The notes below the pieces were generated by a model that ran no database searches, was not told the origin of the DNA, and saw only the letters and a program-made list of their open reading frames with translations. DNA of 64,000 nucleotides, from assembly GCA_023404095.1 (NCBI GenBank), contig JAEYDD010000067.1, positions 310,001 through 374,000 of the forward strand, written 5' to 3'. Source of the stretch: Pseudomonadota bacterium (GTDB lineage Bacteria; Pseudomonadota; Alphaproteobacteria; Rhizobiales; Rhizobiaceae). Positions 43,902-51,714 of this stretch are shown here, one piece after another. The stretch's first letter is position 1; the number at the start of each line of letters is the position of its first letter. The translations under genes and the position numbers were made by a program.

Positions 43902-45200
43902 ATGAGCCATTCTTCCACCACCGAAGCATTCTTCTCCCGTTCGCTTGCCGATACCGATCCGGATATCTTCGGCGCGATCGAGAAGGAACTCGGCCGCCAG
44001 CGTCATGAGATCGAACTGATCGCGTCGGAGAACATCGTTTCGCGCGCCGTGCTCGAGGCCCAGGGCTCGATCATGACGAACAAGTATGCCGAGGGCTACC
44101 CGGGCAAGCGCTACTATGGCGGGTGCCAGTTCGTCGACATTGCCGAGGAGCTCGCGATCGAACGCGCCAAAAAGCTGTTCGGCGTCAACTTTGCCAACGT
44201 CCAGCCGAATTCCGGTTCGCAGATGAACCAGGCCGTCTTCCTGGCACTGCTGCAGCCGGGCGACACCTTCATGGGGCTGGACCTGAACTCGGGCGGTCAC
44301 CTGACACACGGCTCGCCGGTCAACATGTCCGGCAAGTGGTTCAACGTGGTTTCCTATGGCGTGCGCGAGGGCGATAACCTGCTCGACATGGAAGATGTCG
44401 CGCGCAAGGCTGAGCAGCACAAGCCGAAGCTGATCATCGCCGGCGGCACCGCCTATTCGCGCATATGGGACTGGAAGCGCTTCCGCGAGATTGCCGATTC
44501 GGTCGGCGCCTACCTCATGGTCGACATGGCCCACATCGCAGGCCTCGTCGCCGGCGGTCAGCATCCCTCGCCGTTCCCGCACTGCCACGTCGCGACCACC
44601 ACGACACACAAGTCCCTGCGCGGCCCGCGCGGCGGCGTCGTTCTGACCAACGACGAAGAAATCGCCAAGAAGATCAACTCGGCGGTGTTCCCTGGCCTGC
44701 AGGGCGGCCCGCTGATGCACATCATCGCTGCCAAGGCTGTCGCCTTCGGCGAGGCGCTGCAGCCCGAGTTCAAGGACTATGCGGCCCAGATCGTCAAGAA
44801 CGCCAAGGCGCTGGCCGAGACGCTGATCGACGGCGGCCTCGACATCGTCTCCGGCGGTACCGACAATCACCTGATGCTGGTCGACCTGCGCAAGAAGAAC
44901 GCCACCGGCAAGCGGGCAGAGGCTGCGCTCGGCCGCGGCTACATCACCTGCAACAAGAACGGCATCCCCTTCGATCCGGAGAAGCCCTTCGTCACTTCCG
45001 GCGTTCGCCTCGGCACGCCGGCCGGCACGACCCGCGGCTTCAAGGAAGCCGAGTTCAGGGAGATCGGCAAGCTGATTGTCGAGGTCCTAGACGGCCTGAA
45101 GGTTGCAAATTCCGATGAGGGCAATGCCGCCGTCGAAGCCTCCGTCCGGGAGAAGGTCGTCAAGCTGACCGACCGTTTCCCCATGTATCCCTACATGTAA
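43902..45200 (+). CDS. glyA: Serine hydroxymethyltransferase
   Basis: GlyA interconverts serine and glycine with tetrahydrofolate, the main one-carbon source. The 432-residue protein has the PLP lysine (Lys237) in VATTTTHKSLRGPRGG, the conserved N-terminal IELIASENIVSRAVLEAQGS and YAEGYPGKRYYGGC. It begins the conserved glyA-nrdR-ribD-ribE block; ATG 43902 follows CAGGAGCCTCGAGG. The nrdR gene starts 9 bases after its stop. Confidence 0.97.
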   Translation: MSHSSTTEAFFSRSLADTDPDIFGAIEKELGRQRHEIELIASENIVSRAVLEAQGSIMTNKYAEGYPGKRYYGGCQFVDIAEELAIERAKKLFGVNFANVQPNSGSQMNQAVFLALLQPGDTFMGLDLNSGGHLTHGSPVNMSGKWFNVVSYGVREGDNLLDMEDVARKAEQHKPKLIIAGGTAYSRIWDWKRFREIADSVGAYLMVDMAHIAGLVAGGQHPSPFPHCHVATTTTHKSLRGPRGGVVLTNDEEIAKKINSAVFPGLQGGPLMHIIAAKAVAFGEALQPEFKDYAAQIVKNAKALAETLIDGGLDIVSGGTDNHLMLVDLRKKNATGKRAEAALGRGYITCNKNGIPFDPEKPFVTSGVRLGTPAGTTRGFKEAEFREIGKLIVEVLDGLKVANSDEGNAAVEASVREKVVKLTDRFPMYPYM

Positions 45201-45208
45201 GGACGGAC

Positions 45209-45688
45209 ATGCGCTGCCCCTATTGCGCCTCGGAAGATACCCAGGTGAAGGATTCCCGTCCCGCAGAGGACGGGACCGCCATTCGCCGCCGCCGCATCTG
45301 CCCCGATTGCGGCGGCCGTTTCACCACCTTCGAGCGGGTGCAGCTGCGTGAACTGATGGTGCTGAAGAAGACGGGCCGCAAGGCCCCCTTCGACCGCGAC
45401 AAGCTGATGAAGTCCTTCGAGATCGCGCTGCGAAAGCGTCCGGTCGACCGCGACCGGATCGAGCGCGCGGTCTCGGGCATCGTCCGCCGGCTGGAGAGTT
45501 CGGGCGAGACAGAGATCTCGTCGGAGCAGATCGGGCTGCAGGTGCTGGAGGCGCTGAAGGCGCTCGATGACGTGGCCTTCGTCCGCTACGCATCGGTCTA
45601 CCGCGACTTTTCCCACGTCGACGATTTCGAAAAGACACTGTCCGAGGTGGCGGCCAAGATCGCCCGCGACCCTGGCGACGAGGCCTGA
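45209..45688 (+). CDS. nrdR: Transcriptional regulator NrdR
   Basis: NrdR represses ribonucleotide reductase genes according to ATP/dATP binding. The 159-residue protein has the N-terminal zinc ribbon CPYC...CPDC and the following ATP-cone (ELMVLKKTGRKAPFDRDKLMKSFEIA). C-terminal helices include FVRYASVYRDF. Located between glyA and ribD, as is typical for alphaproteobacteria. Confidence 0.97.
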   Translation: MRCPYCASEDTQVKDSRPAEDGTAIRRRRICPDCGGRFTTFERVQLRELMVLKKTGRKAPFDRDKLMKSFEIALRKRPVDRDRIERAVSGIVRRLESSGETEISSEQIGLQVLEALKALDDVAFVRYASVYRDFSHVDDFEKTLSEVAAKIARDPGDEA

Positions 45689-45690
45689 TC

Positions 45691-46797
45691 ATGACGGTCG
45701 CGGCGGAAGACGAGCGCTTCATGGCCGCAGCGATCCGGCTGAGCCTGTGCAACCTCGGCAGGACGGGGACCAATCCTTCCGTCGGTTGCGTCCTCGTCAA
45801 GGACGGGGCCGTCCTTGCAACGGGCGTTACCGATCTCGGCGGGCGGCCGCATGCGGAGCGGGTCGCGCTGGCGGTGGCCGGCGATGCGGCTCGCGGCGCC
45901 ACGGCCTATGTTTCGCTCGAACCCTGTTCCCATCACGGCAAGACGCCACCCTGCGCCGAGGGGCTGATCGAGGCGGGGGTCGCCCGCGTCGTAGTCTCCG
46001 TCGTCGATCCGGACGAGCGTGTGTCGGGCAGGGGGATTGCCATGCTCGCCGCTGCCGGGATCGAGGTCGAGACTGGCGTATTGGAGGATGAGGGGCGTCA
46101 CGCACTGGCCGCCTACCTCATGCGGAAGATCAACAAGCGTCCCTATGTGACTCTGAAGCTTGCCGTTTCCTCCGATGGAATGCTTGGTCGGCTCGGCGCG
46201 GGGCAGGTGGCCATCACAGGACCGATAGCGCGTGGGCAGGTACAGGTTCTGCGCGCCGAGAGTGATGCGATCCTCGTCGGTATCGGTACGGCGCTGGCCG
46301 ACGACCCCGAACTGACCTGCCGTCTTCCCGGATTGCAGGATCGCTCGCCGATCCGCATCGTTCTGGATCAGGATCTGCGGCTGCCGCTTTACGGCAAGCT
46401 GGCGCTGACGGCGCGGGAGGTGCCGGTTATCGACGTGGCCCGTGAACCGCCGCGCTTCGAGGAAGCCGCCGACCGCTCGTTTCTGGCGCGCCGCGAGGCA
46501 CTGGACGAGGCGGGCGTCGAGGTGCTGCAATGCGATCCGCGCAATGTCGCCGCCCTTTTGGCGGCGCTTGCCTCGCGCGGGATCTCCTCGCTTCTGGTGG
46601 AAGGCGGCGCGACGGTGGCGGCGAGCTTCCTTGACGCGGGTTTCGTCGACCGGATCCACCTTTACTCCGGCGCCGGCCCCATTGGCGAAAACGGCATCGC
46701 ATCCCCACTTGTGCCGGGTGGAGTGCCGGCGGGTTTCACGCTGCGCCGCACGATGCGCCTCGGAAACGATCTGCTGGAAGAATACGAAAGAGACTAA
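45691..46797 (+). CDS. ribD: Bifunctional riboflavin deaminase/reductase
   Basis: RibD performs two riboflavin steps: deamination of the pyrimidine and reduction of the ribosyl side chain. The 368-residue protein has the deaminase zinc site HAE and PCSHHGKTPPC in its N-terminal half, and the C-terminal reductase domain (LAVSSDGMLGR, GIGTALADDPELTCRL, SLLVEGGATVAASFL). It starts two bases after nrdR and ends three bases before ribE. Confidence 0.96.
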   Translation: MTVAAEDERFMAAAIRLSLCNLGRTGTNPSVGCVLVKDGAVLATGVTDLGGRPHAERVALAVAGDAARGATAYVSLEPCSHHGKTPPCAEGLIEAGVARVVVSVVDPDERVSGRGIAMLAAAGIEVETGVLEDEGRHALAAYLMRKINKRPYVTLKLAVSSDGMLGRLGAGQVAITGPIARGQVQVLRAESDAILVGIGTALADDPELTCRLPGLQDRSPIRIVLDQDLRLPLYGKLALTAREVPVIDVAREPPRFEEAADRSFLARREALDEAGVEVLQCDPRNVAALLAALASRGISSLLVEGGATVAASFLDAGFVDRIHLYSGAGPIGENGIASPLVPGGVPAGFTLRRTMRLGNDLLEEYERD

Positions 46798-46799
46798 CG

Positions 46800-47420
46800 A
46801 TGTTTACTGGAATTGTAACGGATGTCGGCACAGTCGAGCGGCTCGAGCCCATGAACGAGGGCGTCCGCCTGCGCGTGCGCACCGCCTATGATCCGGCAAC
46901 CATCGACATGGGCGCTTCGATCTCCCACGCCGGCACCTGCCTGACGGTGACGGCGCTGCCGGGCGAGGGCTCCAATGAGCGCTGGTTCGAGGTGGAAGCC
47001 TGGGAAGAAGCCTTGCGTCTAACCACGATCGGCGCCTGGCGGCCGGGAACCCGCGTCAACCTCGAGCGGTCGCTCAAGATCGGAGACGAACTGGGCGGCC
47101 ACCTCGTTTCCGGCCATGTCGACGGCAAGGCCGAGATCCTCGCGGTCGAAGCGGAAGGGGACGCAACCCGCTATACGTTGCGCGCGCCCGCGGGCCTCGA
47201 ACGCTTCGTCGCGCCCAAGGGCTCCGTCGCGCTCGACGGGACGTCGCTGACGGTCAACAAGGTGAACGGGGACGTTTTCGATGTGCTGCTGATCCGGCAT
47301 ACGCTGGAAGTCACCACCTGGGGCGAGCGCAAAGTCGGCGACTTTGTCAATTTTGAGGCTGACACCATGGCGCGTTATGCCGCCCGCCTTGCGGAATTCC
47401 CCGCCGCGCCGACGATCTAG
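46800..47420 (+). CDS. ribE: Riboflavin synthase, alpha subunit
   Basis: RibE dismutates 6,7-dimethyl-8-ribityllumazine to riboflavin. The 206-residue protein consists of two repeated lumazine-binding barrels: MFTGIVTDVGTVE...; GHLVSGHVDGKAEIL; SVALDGTSLTVNKV; and it ends DTMARYAARL. ATG 46800 follows three bases after ribD. Its stop codon lies inside a 24-bp perfect palindrome. Confidence 0.97.
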   Translation: MFTGIVTDVGTVERLEPMNEGVRLRVRTAYDPATIDMGASISHAGTCLTVTALPGEGSNERWFEVEAWEEALRLTTIGAWRPGTRVNLERSLKIGDELGGHLVSGHVDGKAEILAVEAEGDATRYTLRAPAGLERFVAPKGSVALDGTSLTVNKVNGDVFDVLLIRHTLEVTTWGERKVGDFVNFEADTMARYAARLAEFPAAPTI

Positions 47421-47435
47421 AACGTTCTAGATCGT
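47412..47435. promoter_or_regulatory. 24-bp perfect palindrome at the end of ribE
   Basis: ACGATCTAGAACG and its mirror form a 24-base perfect palindrome (47412-47435) that covers the ribE TAG stop (47418-47420). It contains two TCTAGA sites around ACGT. It could be an operator for the downstream Hint-protein promoter or an RNA hairpin. Confidence 0.5.
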
Positions 47436-47643
47436 TCGTCCAAGGGCCGAAGCCCTGCTCCCTCCACCAACTTTGGTGGTAGCCCTACCGCTAAAGTAAC
47501 CTGGCTTGGTCATTCGAAGTAATACGGGCAACCGTTGTTACAGGGGAAAGCTGTGGGTATGTATATTTCTTTATATGACTCCTTGCGGCAGGATATCGAA
47601 GTGTAAGTACTGAATCCGTAAATTTAAAGGCAAGGAGAGAACG

Positions 47644-48468
47644 ATGTCTTCAAAGAGTAAGCGGCCCTCCCAGCTAAATCGGGCGCGACGTAACTTCCTC
47701 GGTCTGGCTGCCTCCACCGGGGCAAAAGCTGCTGCAATGGGCGTTCTGGCTTCCTCGATTCTGCCCGGCCATGCCTGGGCACGTCGTGGTGGCGGTCGTC
47801 CCGGCGGCGGCCGTCCAGGCGGGGGGCCTCGCTGCTTCCTGCAGGGTACGTCCATTTTGACGCCCGACGGGGAAGTCCGCGTGGAAGAACTCCGCGTCGG
47901 CGACATGGTGAAAACCGTCCGCGGCGAGAGCATGCCCATTCGCTGGATCGGGCACCAGACCTTCAAACGCTTCGGCCCGACCTGGAACAGCGACGTACTG
48001 CCGATCCGCATCGCTCGTCATGCTCTTGACGAGAACACGCCGCGTGCGGACCTTTACGTTTCGCCCTATCACAGCCTGTATGTGGACGGCGTCCTCATCC
48101 AGGCCAAGGATTTGGTGAACGGTTCCACCATCGCACCGGCCCTTCCGGCCGGCTATGACTCGGTGGACTATTACCACATCCTGCTCGACAGCCATGAAGT
48201 CGTGCTCGCCGAAGGCGCGCCGGCCGAAACCTTCCGCATCGAGGCGGCCAACCACGAAGTGTTCGTGAACTTCGCCGAAGTCGACAAGGTGATGCCGATG
48301 GCTGCCGTAGCCGTCATGGCACCGTTCGCACCGATCGTGCGCCATCGCGGCCGCGACCATCTGAAGGCCTTGCTGCGGAGCGCCGTGCTGCCGTTCGCAA
48401 AGGTCCATGATCCGATCGGCGATGCGCAGGAGCGTCTTGCCGCTCGCGCGCAGGCGCTGGCAGCCTGA
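47644..48468 (+). CDS. Tat-exported Hint-domain protein
   Basis: A 274-residue protein with a twin-arginine signal (RARRNFLGLAAS), a short Gly/Arg-rich linker of GGGRPGG repeats (residues ~48-62), then a Hint_2-type domain beginning with Cys in PRCFLQGTSILTPDGEVRVEELRVGDMV. Typical Hint_2 blocks follow: PIRWIGHQTF, VSPYHSLYVDGVLIQAKDLVNG and ILLDSHEVVLAEGAPAETFRIE. Hint domains in inteins and hedgehog proteins catalyse N-terminal Cys-based cleavage. Here no obvious C-extein exists. The gene lies between ribE and ribH, with a promoter-like AT-rich region and a GGCAAGGAGAG ribosome-binding site upstream. Confidence 0.75.
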   Translation: MSSKSKRPSQLNRARRNFLGLAASTGAKAAAMGVLASSILPGHAWARRGGGRPGGGRPGGGPRCFLQGTSILTPDGEVRVEELRVGDMVKTVRGESMPIRWIGHQTFKRFGPTWNSDVLPIRIARHALDENTPRADLYVSPYHSLYVDGVLIQAKDLVNGSTIAPALPAGYDSVDYYHILLDSHEVVLAEGAPAETFRIEAANHEVFVNFAEVDKVMPMAAVAVMAPFAPIVRHRGRDHLKALLRSAVLPFAKVHDPIGDAQERLAARAQALAA

Positions 48469-48554
48469 CGGGACTACTGACCGGATTGCGCGCCGGGGCA
48501 AGGCGCGTATCTCCTAACGTTGCTGGGGCTTGCGCTTGCAGGTCCCTTGAAACC

Positions 48555-48580
48555 GGAGCAGCCGCGCAGGCGGCTGCTCC
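48555..48580. terminator. Hairpin between the Hint gene and the cupin gene
   Basis: GGAGCAGCCGC and GCGGCTGCTCC form an 11-bp stem around GCAG. No strong T-run follows on either strand. It lies between two convergent genes and could be a weak bidirectional terminator. Confidence 0.5.
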
Positions 48581-48623
48581 CCGTTAAACACGCGTAAATT
48601 GCGCCGATGCAGTCGCGGGAAGG

Positions 48624-49136
48624 TCAGTCCTCCTCCGCCCCCGGCTCTCCCTCCCAATAGTCCACCGCGCCCTGCGCCCGGCCGACATACCGGAACTCCA
48701 CCGGGCCGCCAGCGGCAGGCCGGGTCTTGGCCAAAAATTTGGCGGAATCGGGGTATTCGCAGATCTCGGTGGCGGCCATTGTGGATATGGAGAGGTATTT
48801 CAGAACTGTCTGGCCGGTGTTGATCAGGTTATGGGCCGTTTCCGGTCCGCCTGCCGGCGCGCCCAGCACGTCGCCGGGACCGACTTCGTGGCGCTGATCG
48901 CCAAATCGGTAGGTGCCGGTGCCCTCGAGGATGACGAACAGTTCCTCCTCGACATGATGGTTGTGGAAGGGGCAGCCCGATTTCCCAGGCGGCACTTCTC
49001 CGTAGCCGATGCCGAGATCCTTCAATCCGAGCAGCGGGCCGAAGGCGACGTCGCGCGATTCGAAGAAGCTTCCTTTTGTCCAGTGGTCGAGTTTGAGCCT
49101 TGCCGGGTTGACGACGGGCTTGCGGGCTTCTGTCAT
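48624..49136 (-). CDS. Cupin-domain protein
   Basis: A 170-residue cupin (double-stranded β-helix). The metal-binding motif is CPFHNHHVEEELFVILEGTGTYRFG (three His plus Glu), the typical G-x5-H-x-H-x3-E form. A second element is PGDVLGAPAGGPETAHNL. Cupins bind metals in sugar isomerases, dioxygenases or storage proteins; function here is unknown. It is convergent with the Hint gene and divergent from ribH. Confidence 0.85.
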   Translation of the reverse strand: MTEARKPVVNPARLKLDHWTKGSFFESRDVAFGPLLGLKDLGIGYGEVPPGKSGCPFHNHHVEEELFVILEGTGTYRFGDQRHEVGPGDVLGAPAGGPETAHNLINTGQTVLKYLSISTMAATEICEYPDSAKFLAKTRPAAGGPVEFRYVGRAQGAVDYWEGEPGAEED

Positions 49137-49352
49137 GGTCGGGTATCTCCGGTTGGAGGGCTGCAAATGTCGCATGGCGAAGATCGACGTTATCGAATGA
49201 CGAACATAAGCTGGTGATAGGGCACAAGGCGGGCCTGTGCGAGCCGGTGCATGAAAAATGCGAATTTCCTTGCCAATGGCGCCCGGTCGTGGTTTGACCG
49301 CCGCTCTGCCGCGACGATCCGCGTGCCTTTCCTTCCAACGTTCGGGTGACCC

Positions 49353-49814
49353 ATGGCAAATGCTGAAACCCCTCATATCCTCATCGTCGAGGCGCGCTTC
49401 TACGACGACATGGCGGACGCGCTGCTCGACGGCGCCAAGGCCGCCCTCGACGCAGCAGGCGCGACCTACGACATCGTGACGGTGCCCGGCGCGCTCGAAA
49501 TCCCCGCTGCGATCTCCATGGCGCTCGACGGCATGGACTATGGCGGCACCGAGTACCACGGCTTCGTAGCGCTCGGCATGGTGATCCGGGGCGAGACCTA
49601 CCACTTCGACATCGTTGCCAACGAATCCTGCCGTGCGATCATGGATCTGAGCGTGAGCGAAAGCCTGCCGATCGGCAACGGTATTCTGACGGTTGAAAAC
49701 GACGAGCAGGCCTGGGCGCGTGCCCGCCGCTCCGAAGGCGACAAGGGCGGCTTTGCCGCACGCGCGGCATTGCGCATGATTGAACTGAAGAAGAAACTGG
49801 GCGGCGTATCGTGA
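49353..49814 (+). CDS. ribH: 6,7-Dimethyl-8-ribityllumazine synthase
   Basis: RibH condenses the pyrimidine and dihydroxybutanone phosphate to lumazine, substrate of RibE. The 153-residue protein has VPGALEIPAAI, the conserved GFVALGMVIRGETYHFDIV and NGILTVENDEQAWARA. It is separated from ribE by the Hint and cupin genes. Its stop overlaps the GTG start of nusB (GTGA). Confidence 0.97.
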   Translation: MANAETPHILIVEARFYDDMADALLDGAKAALDAAGATYDIVTVPGALEIPAAISMALDGMDYGGTEYHGFVALGMVIRGETYHFDIVANESCRAIMDLSVSESLPIGNGILTVENDEQAWARARRSEGDKGGFAARAALRMIELKKKLGGVS

Positions 49815-50281
49815 CCAAGGACAAATCGGACCAGCCGGTGAAGCAGGCGAACCAGCGGGGTGCGGCGCGCCTCGCCGCCGTTCAGGCGCTTTACCAGATG
49901 GAAATCGGCGGCACCGGCGTTCTGGAGATCGTCTCGGAGTTCGAGGCGCATCGTCTCGGGCAGGAAGTCGATGGCGACACCTATCTCAAGGCGGATGCCT
50001 CCTGGTTCCGTTCGATCGTCGCCGGCGTCGTGCGCGACCAGCGCAAGCTAGACCCGTTGATCGGCGCAGCACTGCAGGACGACTGGGCGCTGTCGCGGCT
50101 CGATGCGACCGTGCGCGCGATCCTGCGTGCGGGCACCTTCGAACTGATCGAGCGCCGCGACGTTCCTGTCGCCGTGATCGTCACCGAATATGTCGAAATC
50201 GCCAAGGCCTTCTTCGAGGACGAGGAGCCGAAACTGGTGAACGCGGTGCTGGACCGCATCGCAAAGCAGGTTCGGGCCTGA
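49811..50281 (+). CDS. nusB: Transcription antitermination factor NusB
   Basis: NusB, with NusE (S10), recognises BoxA RNA to prevent premature termination at rRNA operons. The 156-residue protein has the family signature RGAARLAAVQALYQMEIGG at the N-terminus and AGTFELIERRDVPVAVIVTEYVEIAKAFF near the end. It is GTG-initiated and overlaps the ribH stop by four bases, so translation is coupled. Confidence 0.96.
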   Translation: MTKDKSDQPVKQANQRGAARLAAVQALYQMEIGGTGVLEIVSEFEAHRLGQEVDGDTYLKADASWFRSIVAGVVRDQRKLDPLIGAALQDDWALSRLDATVRAILRAGTFELIERRDVPVAVIVTEYVEIAKAFFEDEEPKLVNAVLDRIAKQVRA

Positions 50282-50303
50282 TCTAAAGCTTGGGGGCCGG
50301 GGA

Positions 50304-51527
50304 ATGACAGCGGCGGTGGAAGGTCTGGAGCGCGAGCTATCAGCGGCTCGCCGGAACGTTTTCCTGCTGGCAGCCGCGCAGGCAATCCTGGCCTCGGCCG
50401 GCCCCATCGTCTTCTCCGTCGGCGGTCTGGCCGGATATGAGCTTCTGGGCGAAGACAAGTCGCTGGCAACCGCTCCGCTGACGGGCTTCAACATCGGTGT
50501 GGCGCTCGGTGCGGTGCTGGTCGCGATCCTCGCCCGCGCGCTCGGCCGCACCTCAGGCTTCATTTCCGGCGCCGTGCTCGGCGCCTGCGGCGGCCTCCTT
50601 GCAGCCATAGCACTTTTCCGCGGCGAATTCTGGCTGATGGCGGCGGGTTTTCTGCTGGTCGGGATCTCCGCCGGCTTCGCCCAGAAGATTCGCTTTGCCG
50701 CAGCCGACGCCTCGCCCTCCTTTTACAAGCCCCGGGCCATTTCCTGGATACTGGCCGGTGGTGTCATCTCCGCCATCCTCGGCCCGCAATTGGTCATCCT
50801 GACCAAGGACCTGTTCGAGCCGGTGCTGTTCGCCGGCGCTTTCGTCGCCATCGGGCCGCTCTTCCTGTCGACCATCGTCCTGTTCCTGCTTCTGCGCCTG
50901 CCGGACGTCTCGGCCGCGAAGTCGGCTGCCTCTGCGCCCGCCCGCCCGCTGAGCGAAATCGTTCGCAGCCAACGCTTTTTGACCGGCATGGTCTGCGGTA
51001 TTGCAAGCTATGCGCTGATGACCTTCATGATGACGGGCGCGCCGCTTGCCATGGTCATCGGCTGCGGCTTTTCCCCCGAACTCGCCACCCTCGGCATTCA
51101 GTGGCACGTGCTGGCGATGTTTGCGCCCAGCTTTTTCACCGGCATGCTCATCCAGCGCTTCGGGACGGAAAAGGTGGTCGCGGCCGGGCTTTTGATACTG
51201 ATGGCATGCGCGGCGATCGCGCACGCCGGCATCGCGCTGTGGAACTTCTGGGGAGCACTCATCCTGCTCGGCATAGGCTGGAACTTCGGCTTCATCGGGT
51301 CGACTGCGATCGTCGCCTCCAGCTATCGCCCGCACGAGGCCGACAAGGTGCAGGGCTTCCACGATATCGTGCTCTTCGGCACGGTGGCTTTCGCCTCGTT
51401 CTTTTCCGGCAAGGTTTTCAATGCCTACGGCTGGCAGACGATCAACCTCGTCTTCTGGCCAGTCACCGGCATCTCGCTGTTCCTCGTTCTGATGCTGCTC
51501 TACCGCGGCCGGGCGCAGGCGCGCTGA
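50304..51527 (+). CDS. MFS transporter
   Basis: A 407-residue MFS protein with about 12 membrane helices (NVFLLAAAQAILASAGPIVFSVGG; ALGAVLVAILARALGRTSGFISGAVLGA). The A-loop region is LARALGRTSG; the second-half loop GMLIQRFGTEKVVAAGL is MFS-like. The gene starts 22 bases after nusB. Because it adjoins ribH-nusB, a flavin-related cargo (RfnT-like family reported in alphaproteobacteria) is possible, but it is inference only. Confidence 0.82.
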   Translation: MTAAVEGLERELSAARRNVFLLAAAQAILASAGPIVFSVGGLAGYELLGEDKSLATAPLTGFNIGVALGAVLVAILARALGRTSGFISGAVLGACGGLLAAIALFRGEFWLMAAGFLLVGISAGFAQKIRFAAADASPSFYKPRAISWILAGGVISAILGPQLVILTKDLFEPVLFAGAFVAIGPLFLSTIVLFLLLRLPDVSAAKSAASAPARPLSEIVRSQRFLTGMVCGIASYALMTFMMTGAPLAMVIGCGFSPELATLGIQWHVLAMFAPSFFTGMLIQRFGTEKVVAAGLLILMACAAIAHAGIALWNFWGALILLGIGWNFGFIGSTAIVASSYRPHEADKVQGFHDIVLFGTVAFASFFSGKVFNAYGWQTINLVFWPVTGISLFLVLMLLYRGRAQAR

Positions 51528-51714
51528 GCCGTCCTGCAAAGAAAATAAGCCCTTCGCGCCAATATGATCAGCCCGCGGCGTCTTGACGCGGCCGATTCGC
51601 ACTTGCACTCTGCCCCTGTCGTCAACCGCCCGTATTGTGAGGAGGCAAGCGGGCCGCTGGCGTTTTTTATGGCCGCGCGCTGGGAAATGCGGCTTCACAG
51701 GAGGAAATAGCGAA

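Noticed and set aside
49137..49352. FMN riboswitch upstream of ribH
   Set aside because: None of the conserved FMN-element segments could be found between the cupin gene and ribH.
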